Origin: Gonium pectorale
Taxonomy: Eukaryota > Chlorophyta > Chlorophyceae > Chlamydomonadales > Volvocaceae
Direction: 5' to 3'
Length of the DNA stretch: 19,335 nt
Assembly: GCA_001584585.1 (NCBI GenBank)
Contig: LSYV01000046.1
Coordinates: 126,073-145,407 of the forward strand
Shown here: positions 10,401-18,300 of the stretch, piece after piece
Numbering within the stretch: position 1 is the stretch's first letter
How the letters are laid out: every line of letters begins with the position of its first letter
The notes under the pieces: model-generated
What the model saw: only the letters and a program-made list of their open reading frames with translations
Database searches by the model: none
Told to the model about the DNA's origin: nothing
Program-made: the position numbers and the translations under genes

Positions 10401-10888
10401 AGGTGGGCCGCGGCTCAGTTCTCATGCCTTGCTGCTGTTTTGGTGGCTGCGGCCGGTGCCCCCCGGTACTGTGTTGGGTGGCGTACATGCATCACCGTTG
10501 CCCTGCAGTCAAGGCCCATGCCCGCAGGATGTGGCGACGGACCCGCAATCCTCGGTGCGGGTGGCCCGGGCCGCTAGCGTGACGTGGGGACCACGCCCGC
10601 TCGGGACTCGTTTGTGGCCTGTGGTTTCTGGTCTGTGCGTTGTGCCCAGCGCCGGCCTCGAGGTCTCCATGCAGGTGCCGCACCTCACACGTGGTTAGGC
10701 GCACCGCCGTGACGGCCTCTGTGGGCCTCCACCCTCGCCGGCCCCGCCCGCCCCACCACCCGCAGGTCCGCATCGCGGAGTTGGCCAACGAGAACCTGCG
10801 GCTGCGGCGGCAGATCACCCACATGGGGCCGCTTTTCTACGACGACAGCGGAGACGACGGACCCGCGTCGTGCGCCGTGAACGGCTAA
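7408..10888 (+). CDS. NT-C2 (EEIG1/EHBP1-type C2) domain protein with C-terminal coiled coil, 614 aa, complete
   Basis: Six phase-consistent exons: 7408-7537, 7773-7906, 8196-8368, 8840-10046, 10325-10402 and 10766-10888 (TAA). The start ATG (MSFLERLSVG) has an in-frame TGA 24 bp upstream. Residues about 30-158 form an NT-C2 domain: KKALTYHCVISEL, CVLLWVRG (W61), VLSWSDTYF (W81), FRPKECKFKVQQKGK, TAMVDLAKYCN, then VPLQPSGTLYFVI. The W...F...GxxFxPK...FxV...GK...VDLAxY pattern is typical of EEIG1/FAM102 and EHBP1/plant PMI1-like proteins, which link membranes to actin or to endocytic and organelle movement. Residues about 160-490 are a Ser/Gly/Ala-rich linker, probably disordered. Residues 491-605 (AELRELALDMLHERDAW, REYKEELGRR, RIAELANENLRLRRQ) look like a segmented coiled coil. 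No membrane segment or signal peptide is seen. An adaptor role is inference. Domain call is strong; splice sites 10047 and 10403 onward are good but unverified. Confidence 0.85.
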
Positions 10889-12040
10889 AGAATAGCGGCT
10901 GGCAGTCTATCGGGGCGGACGTGCGAAGGGCGCAGAATGCCGCCGCAGGCTGCTCGGCGCATGGAGGTGTCGGGCCCGCGTCGGGGGCCGCAGACGGCTG
11001 GATGCGGACGGCGCTGCATGTGGGGCCGTGGTGAAGGGCAGACGTCCCAGCCTGTCACGGACGGTCTGCAGGCCGGCATGGATTGGCTGTGCCTGTGAGA
11101 CGCCTGGGTGTACTGAAGTCGATACGGGCCGTTCATGCCGTGGGCATTGCTGGCGGCCCGCTGTCGCGCGGCAGTGACGTGTGCATGTGGGGTCGGCATG
11201 GTAAGCCGCTGCCCTGGCGGATTGCGGCACATGGAAGCACTTAGCGATGCATCACATGCCTAGTGCCTAGTTTTATGCACAGTGGACTCCGGTAGCATCG
11301 CCGCCGCAGGACAAGACCCGGCACGCGAGGTTCCACCGTTGCTGTATTTTAGACTGTTTGGACAGCACTGGGGGCTTCACGAGGAAAGTAGCCGTCTTTT
11401 TTGGTGCGCTGACGCAGACCCGTCATGCGCTGTGGACTGCGCGCCATTGGTACGATTTGGGACTGTTTGGGTGGGGCAAGGTGCCAGGCCAGTGCCAGCA
11501 AATCGTAGCGACCTGCCGGGTTGTTGCCCGGGTACCGTGAAGAGTTGGACGCGGGCTGCACACGGTCAAGACGTGGCCGGGACTGAGATGACGGTGCGAT
11601 GGTTGCGTGCACCTGGACGACCTCAAGTTGGTGTTGATTGATCTCTAGCAACACACCCTTTAGATTCGTCTGCGTCCATCTAGAGGGCATGTGGCTGCAC
11701 TAAGCTGCATAACCGAATTGGGACGGCGCGATGCTAACATAGCTTTATTCACGGACCATCCGTACTGCGAGTGGTCACGCCGTGCTATCCACCCACATGT
11801 GTGTCGGCTTCTGCGTGCGCTCCTGTCGTCGTCCTTAGCTTTTCCTGGCGATTGGTCTTGACGCGCCTTTCCGCGTGTAGACTGTAGTCGAGTGCTCTTC
11901 GTAGTGTGGCAACAGTTGTATCGGCTCCGTCAATGTGAACCCCAAGGTCTGGCCGTCCAAGGCGGGGCTATACCATTGGCGCGTGGTTGTGGAAGGGCGC
12001 ATTCCGGCTGCGGTATGGTAGCCTTGTCGTTCAAACGATG

Positions 12041-12138
12041 TTACATGCCCACGCAGCGCTTCCGTCCCTGCCCATGGAAAATAGGCCTCTTCAGTGGAGT
12101 TCAGGGTAAACGCGTCGCAGCAAGGTACTCAATTTACA
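12041..12138 (-). terminator. Candidate TGTAA polyadenylation signals for the minus-strand gene
   Basis: Reading the minus strand downstream of the stop at 12985, the volvocine polyadenylation motif TGTAA occurs as the complement of TTACA at 12134-12138 and again at 12041-12045. I saw no nearer copy. The implied 3' UTR of about 0.85 kb is within the usual range for these algae. Confidence 0.3.
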
Positions 12139-12296
12139 GGTTGCCCAAGGGGCAGCGCCCGCCCCGCGCATTGCTTGCCCACAAGGCGGCATTTATCATA
12201 CCCATATCCATTAAAGTGCGTCGTGCGCCCTCCACGCCAGCAGAGGAGAGCCGCACGGGAGCGTAGGCCCTGCCCTAAAATCCGCAAACGTCCACC

Positions 12297-12301
12297 TGTA
12301 A
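12297..12301 (+). terminator. Candidate TGTAA polyadenylation signal for the NT-C2 gene
   Basis: TGTAA is the usual poly(A) signal of Chlamydomonas and Volvox. This is the first plus-strand copy I could find after the stop at 10888, which would imply an unusually long 3' UTR of about 1.4 kb. A variant signal closer to the stop is also possible. Confidence 0.2.
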
Positions 12302-12473
12302 ACCACCTTTTGCTCGACGTAAATCAGGCAGCCGCCGCCTTTTGCGAGCGTCCGTCGAGTCGAATGTCGGTCACTACAACACCGTTGCACCACAAACAAA
12401 ACCTTGGAAACAAGCACGCACTACATAATGAACGACGGTCAGCTACAATCGCTGCACACGCTTAGGGGCTGCT

Positions 12474-12840
12474 CTAGCGATATGGGTCCTCGGTAAGAGC
12501 CGGCCGCACGAGCGGCCAGCAGCCTTCGTTTGGAGGGGACAGCACGACGGGAGCGCCGTGCCGCCACTTCACTCGCCGCCGCTGCAAACCGTCGCCACTC
12601 AACGGCTCGGTGACGGCGTAGCGCCACCGGCCCCTTCGTGGCCCGACCCCTGTCTCCGCGCGCCGCGGGACTTCGCCCAAGTTGCCCGCGACAAGCGACG
12701 CATTCGGGGCGCCAGCCGTCGTGGCCGGGCGCCCGCCGGCGCTCCGGCAAAGGGCCAGCGAGAGCATCCCCGCCATGTGAACTCCGTCAATCGGCTTACC
12801 GCACCGACCTCCCCACCCCGAGCCGCAACATGAGGGTATG
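12474..12840. other. GC-rich block with protein-like frames on both strands; possible dispersed repeat
   Basis: On the minus strand an open frame ends at a TAG at 12474 and reads RWRYAVTEPLSGDGLQRRR, then RHGAPVVLSPPNEGC and RPALTEDPYR, with good volvocine codon usage. On the plus strand, open frames through the same bases give RTSGQQPSFGGDSTTGAPC, and then APRDFAQVARDKRRIRG from about 12658. The block begins abruptly after AT-richer DNA. Double-strand openness and the sharp edge fit a repeat or transposon-derived piece that gene finders tend to mis-call, but an extra exon downstream of the minus gene cannot be excluded. No terminal inverted repeats or target-site duplication were found. Confidence 0.35.
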
Positions 12841-12984
12841 ATGACCATGTGTGGGCCGGCTGAGCAAGCAAGCATTGGCGACCTGGCGCCCCTCCACGTT
12901 GCGACCGGGTGTGCGCCAAATCCCGCCAGCCGACGCGCCCGCGCCCGCACCCGCTCCGGCTCCCGCGCCCTTGCCCGCGCCGAC

Positions 12985-15058
12985 TCAGTTTGAGGCCCAT
13001 GTGAGCACCTCCTTCATGGTGCCGCCGGGGTGCTTGGACAACCCTGCAAAGGCGGCAAAAGGGTGCCACGTCGTGGCGCTTCAAAGGGATCGGACGCCAT
13101 ATAAGCAGCGTCTGGCAGCACCCGGACGAAGGTTGCTCGCATGAACACCAGGCGGACGGATAGCCTTTTGATGTGTACAGAAGAAGCAAGGACACAGTCC
13201 AGGACGGCCCCTCCTTAGGCAGCCTTCACTTACCCAAGCCCGCTCAGACGCCTTGATCTTACACCTCACGGTTGGCGACCCGACCGCGTATGTGCCACAC
13301 ATCTCCTGTTCCCCGAAGCCCACCCCCCCTTGGGTGACTCCTGGCTGATCCGTTCGAGGCTTCACCCGCCCTCGCACGACTCCCAGCCGCCCCACCTCCG
13401 TGCGCGATGCGCTCCTTCCGCAGCTCCGTTATGCCGACGTTCCGCTGCGTCGTGTCCGCCTGCATGCGCAGAGTCTCGGCCGCAGCAGAGCGGGGCTCCT
13501 GCGGGACCGGGCGGCCGGGCGTCGTCGTAAGAGGCGCTTGACGCATTGCAGGCCGTGGATAGAGCACGTGGGTAGAGCTCATGGGTAGAGCATTGCAGAA
13601 GCGCAGCTGCCCGTCCGCCACCGCCGTTCTCCCATGTGTTCATCTCCATTCAAATCCGGCAATGCAAGGACACCAGACGGTACGACGCTCAGGTACCGGT
13701 ACACTCCGTCAGCGCCGCATCGGTGCGATCGTCACGGCCTGCACCGTCAGCAGCCCGCTCCGGCCCCAGCCCTCGCCGTTGCACCTCCATCCAGCGCGCC
13801 ACGCAGCGCCCGCACCCGTCTCCTCACCCGGCTGTTCCGTCACGCTCGTGCTGGCACCGCCAACGTTGTTAGCCACCACCTGCAGCCGCCTCCCTGCCGG
13901 CCCCGAGCGCGGCACCTGGACGACATCTCCCCCTCCCCCATCCTGCCGCGGCGTTCCATCCATACCACGCTGGGACCTGCCCTGCACCAACTCATTCTTC
14001 TACGACCACACACACCCCTATGAGCCAGGAGCCCATGACGCACCGCCCCCCGTCAGCATTACCCGCCCGCGCAGCACAGCCGCACACCGTACCTTGGCCA
14101 CTATCCCAACTCGCTGGTGCTGCCAGGGCTCCGCGGCGGGCCGCCAAGTGCCGTCAGCTGCGTGCGCCTGGGGGGCGGGGGGCATAGTAGAGGGCGGTGT
14201 CCGGGGTCAGGCAGCTGGAGGATCAGGCAACGTGCGCCTGGGGATGAGGAAGGCTAAGAGGGTGGGGGCCGCGGGGCCTCGTGAGACGTTGTGCGCGTGC
14301 GCGCGCCGTATGAAGCCAGCCTGGGTGGGATGCTAGACCGCTGAACTGCACATATACCTCCACATGGAGACAGTGACGCATGCAGTGTCGGGCGGCCCGG
14401 CCATTGCAGCCCACTGAGCCCGATCCCAGGCACCTCGCCTGCCCACCTCGTGGGAAATTGGGTTGAAGCGGTTTTTGTCTAGCCTGTGAGGATGAGGTTT
14501 GGAGGGAAGAAGGTTGATGATAAGACGGGAAGGGCTGACACGGCACACCATGACAGGCAGCTTGTCCAGTTTTGGCACAGCTTCAACACAAGTCCGGGGC
14601 CTGGACTGGCCGCGCAAGCGACACCCGCGCGTGGGTCCCCTCTCGCCAGCCCCCCTCTTCACACCCTCCTGGTTCTGGTGCAACACCGTCTGGCCAGGGC
14701 ATTGCGTGCACTCACGCGTCGTGCAAGCGCTCCCTTCGGAGTTGCCCACAGGTAGCATTGCGTTGTTCCTAAATTCCGAAGCAAGAAGGAAATTAGTAGC
14801 GAGCTTTTGTAAGTTGGCCCACCCGGGCCGGGCGTCTCCTCCTCGCACCTTGAGAGCATCGATGTTCTTCCGTTCCACGTCCTGCTGAATTGATGATTGA
14901 TGCCGCTTGATATTCCAGCCAGGCTTGAATCGACTCTTATCGTTTAAAGGCGCGTAATAATACAGAGCACAACCCGGGCTGCCCGCGTCCGCCTTGAGGA
15001 AGTCCCACTGGGGCTCCCTACCACGACCACTGGTGCTTGGCTGTTGCTCAGACGTCAT
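12985..15058 (-). CDS. Unrecognised multi-exon gene, divergent from FPGS (model incomplete)
   Basis: Four minus-strand exons are supported. Exon A is 14849-15058 (ATG; MTSEQQPSTSGRGREPQWDF to VERKNIDALK, 70 aa). Exon B is 14716-14768, with a TTTAG acceptor and a GTGAGT donor. Exon C is 13396-13498 (AAAETLRMQADTTQRNVG, ELRKERIAHG). Exon D is 12985-13043 (LSKHPGGTMKEVLTWASN, TGA). Phases agree for A to B and for C to D. B ends in phase 2 whereas C starts in phase 0, so at least one exon is missing in 13499-14715, or a boundary is wrong. A candidate is about 14067-14167 (frame including ADGTWRPAAEPWQHQRVG). Exon A is lower in GC than C and D. Exons A-C contain Lys/Arg/Glu/Gln-rich helical stretches suggesting a coiled coil. 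I recognise no family. WDFLK...GCALYYY...GWNIKRHQ faintly recalls a BED-finger spacing but lacks the second Cys, so no function is assigned. Confidence 0.4.
13504..14715. other. Unresolved interval inside the minus-strand gene model
   Basis: About 1.2 kb between exons B and C. Both strands show long GC-rich open frames with high GC at third positions. On the plus strand, 13690-14130 is open, including WDLPCTNSFFYDHTHPYEP. On the minus strand, 13709-13910 includes RRLQVVANNVGGASTSVTE. Another minus segment near 14067-14167 ends at a GTACGG donor. The 13-mer CGTGCGCCTGGGG occurs at 14161 and again at 14231; on the minus strand both copies create a CCCCAG acceptor, so either could be used. I could not choose a single exon chain. 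Confidence 0.35.
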
Positions 15059-15339
15059 CCTCGCAATAGAATGCTCAACAAAACGGGGCTTGACAACCAG
15101 CTCGGGCTCGTTGTTTTCAAGTATTGCTTATTGGATTTGTTTCTTCTAGTATCGTGGAGTTCACGGGTAGCTTAGGGCAGCCTACTGGCAATGGCCGTTG
15201 TAGTACAAACGAACATGTGCTTCCCGCCTCGCTTGCTGGTGCCAGGCGGGCTACATCGGCGCATTCAATGCAGGGGTGCTGGGGGCTGTCATTGGAACTT
15301 CGACGAGGATACGGCGGGCCCGAGCCTTCGGGCCGGAGG
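15059..15339. promoter_or_regulatory. Short divergent intergenic region (shared promoter) between the unknown gene and FPGS
   Basis: The ATG of the minus-strand gene (15058) and the earliest in-frame FPGS ATG (15340) are 281 bp apart. If FPGS starts at 15550 the gap is about 490 bp. The interval is AT-richer than the flanking exons. It has no frame that looks coding and no clear TATA box for the minus gene. Both promoters and 5' UTRs must fit here and in the next 200 bp. Confidence 0.5.
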
Positions 15340-18300
15340 ATGTTGCGAGCGAGCTGGGGTCGGCTACTTGGAAGACACGCGGGGGCTGCTGCTGATCTAG
15401 GCGTAAGCCCTAAATATATACTATCCCAGGCCGCTGGCCATCATACACACCTATCGACGGCGGGAGCACAACCGCACCCACACCCTACAGCAAAGCCCGC
15501 CTCACAGCTGCAACCTTGCGCTATAAAAGCATCAGTTGGCTGTGGGTACATGCAGCCGCCTCGCGGCATATGCAGCAGCAGCGCTGCAGCGCTCGGTGGC
15601 CATGCCTCCCAGCACGATGATGGCTCCATGACCGACGAGGAGTGGAGCAAGGTGCTAACGGATGTCGGGCAGATGGCAGCCACGAAGCGTGGTGCCACCA
15701 CGGCCGGCGGCCGGCAGGACGCCTTCGAGTTCATGCCCATTCACATGGAGGTGCGGTCGTGCGGTCGTACATCCATTATGCAAGCTGGCGCGTTGGGTTC
15801 GCTCATGGCCCCTTGCGTCTGCTGACTGCGTCTCCTGACTGTGTGTGAACAGCGTGGGTGCAAGCCGACCTTGAGGCGCCTTCCATGACGTGGCTTCTGC
15901 CCTTGATCGGCCCCTTGGCCCCTTTCGGCCCCGCCTCCCCTTCTCCATACGCACCTGCAGCGCGCGGGCCTGACTCGGGAGCGCGTGGAGTCGCTCAACG
16001 TCATTCATGTTGCGGGGACCAAGGGCAAGGTGGGGCGGGGCCTTGGCCGGAGGCTGCGGTGCTATCTTTAGACTTCAGGCTGCGCCATGGGACAGCCGCC
16101 GAGGCGCCGCCGCCGCCGTGGCGCATCGGTGGTCGCGGCTTCCCGCCAGGCTCGCTACCCTCCTTGAGGAGAGAGCTAGAAAGCCCGATCACTCCTCCGG
16201 CATGGGGCGCAGTGGAATTCCTCTGGGGCAGGAGTCCTGGAGCGCCTAGCTAGGGAGCCCCCGGTCGAAACCCGCGCACGGCATCTCTGGAACTGACGAG
16301 GACAACACTGTCCCAAACCGGAACGGAACCAACTGCCAAGTCCAACAGCCGCGCGGCTGCGGGCCTCCAGCGAGCCGGCCCACCTGTTGCGTCCAGCTCC
16401 CCAGATGTGCGGCAGCTGCAGTACATGCAGTACACCTGGACCTCGCTCGTCCACCGGCAGCCGCCGCATACGCCTGTCGGCCGACGGTCCTCTCCTCTCG
16501 CCCCCAGAGGAGCCGCCCCGAGCCCCTGTCAGCCCTTCTCGGCCCTCCTCGGCCGGCCCCAACGGCCCCAACGCACCCTTCCCGGCAGGGCTCCACGTGC
16601 GCCATGGTGGAGTCCATCCTCCGCGCCTGCGGCTACCGCACCGGCCTCTTCACGTCGCCCCACCTGGTGGACGTGCGGGAGCGGATACGGCTGGACGGGT
16701 GCGGGGGTAGCGGGGGGCCTGCGGGGGTAGCGGGGGGGGCTGCAGGCGGGCGGCTGTGGGCGCAGGTTTAGTGAGGGGCACGGGTATCGGGACGTATCGC
16801 GGGTGCGGGGGCTGCGAGGGCTGGGTGCGGGCTGCGGACTGCCTGGGCGGCCTCGGCCGTGCCCTGCTGCTGTGCCTGGGTTGCGCCCTGGTTGGCGCCC
16901 GAGCGCGTGTTCGGCGCGACGTGGGCTCCCCGACGCCCTCCTCACACAGTGTTCCCCTGCGCCCTCATAGCCGCGCCGCCTGCTCGCCCGCTCCCCCGAC
17001 CGCCGCCTCCCCTTTCCGCCGCCCTTGCAAACAAGGCGGATGATCCCCCGCGCCGAGTTCGCCGCATCCTTCCGGCGCGTCCGCGAGCGGCTGGCCTCCG
17101 CGGTGGCGGCGGAGGGCGAGGGCGGCGTCGGCATGCCGGCCTTCTTCCCCTTCATGACCCTCATGGGTGAGGCCTGACCTGGCCTGGCTTGGGCTGCCAA
17201 GGCCCCCTGGGGCAGCGTGCCATTCAAACTGCCGTACTGGACATTGGCTGGAGCGAACCCGGTGGGGTGGCATACTGTCCATGGATCCTGTGCGATGTAA
17301 CAATAATGTTGCGTTGGCTTTCCCCAGTCCCAATGTGCCAGGTTCGCAAGATGACGACGTCACGCAGCACGCGTGCGCGCCCCTTGCAATGATAAGCGCA
17401 GCCCGCCGTCGATCCGTCACCAAGAACATGCGCAATCCCTTCTCCGCTCGCGCCCGCGCCGCTCTGCCCCTCCTGTTGCGCATCCTAATCCCCGCAACCT
17501 CCACACCCACCGCCTCCGCTCCCCTATGATTCCCAACATCTCACCTCCGCCTGCAGCTTTGGACGCATTCTTGGCTCGGCCGACATGCCTCGTGCCCCAC
17601 GTGGTGGTGCTGGAGGTGGGCATCGGCGGCCGCCTGGACGCCACCAACGGGGTGGTGACCCGTGGGTCACTCGCGGCGGCGGCGGTCACCTCCCTGGGCT
17701 TCGACCACATGGAGATACTGGGCGACACGCTGCCGGTGGGCCCGGCGGGCAGGACAGGGCAGGGCTGGGGCGGGCTGGGGTTGCAAGGCTGGTGAGCTGA
17801 TGAAGCCTGGGCGGGCTGCGGGGTGGGTCCGGGTAAACCGGGATGGGTCCGGATGCACCTGAACGCGGGGAGTCGGGGAGAGTAGTCGCCGTGTAGTTGA
17901 GCAAGGGTAGGGTTGGGCCCCGGCGGACGGGCCAGTCAGGGGCGAGCGGGGCCCTGTCAGAGCTGGCGCGAGCTCCGCGTGTGCACGCGTGTACCGAAGG
18001 CTGTCGGAGGCGTCTTAGTCGGTACACTCTGTTGGCCCGGAACCGCTGGGAGCGCTGCCGTTCCCATTGACCGGCCTGCAGGTGGCTCTGATGCCGTAGC
18101 GCCCCGCTGCATGCGACAGCGGCGCGACAAGCGGGGCGTGCCGCCTGCCCCTCGTGCCGCCGGCCCCTCGTGACGCCGGCCCCTCGTGACGCAAGCCGCC
18201 AGGGCTCACGCGCATGTATCTAATATGTGTGGGCGCACGCTGAATGGGGTCGTGTTGGTCCCTTGACCCCCTCTGCCCCGTGCGAGGTATACCACCCATG

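Larger units (their letters stand above)
10889..12473. other. Convergent 3' flank; no gene seen
   Basis: This stretch lies between the stop of the NT-C2 gene and the far side of the minus-strand gene. Open frames here (for example plus 11282-11641 and 11892-12266) lack codon bias, splice context and recognisable motifs. Most of it is probably 3' UTR from one or both flanking genes plus spacer. Base composition falls to moderate GC from about 11230 onward, unlike the adjoining exons. Confidence 0.5.

Noticed and set aside
12933..13144. Plus-strand frame with (AP)n repeats followed by QFEAHVSTSFMVPPGCLDNP
   Set aside because: The minus strand over the same bases gives a phase-matched last exon (LSKHPGGTMKEVLTWASN-stop) joined to exon C, which is better supported than an isolated plus frame.
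15124..15339. Extension of FPGS upstream to the ATG at 15124
   Set aside because: The frame is open but rich in unfavoured codons, and it would occupy nearly the whole divergent promoter. No FPGS family similarity exists there.
16529..17227. Minus-strand 232-codon frame
   Set aside because: It is the complement of FPGS exons at 16589-16698 and 17036-17166, which carry unmistakable family motifs on the plus strand.
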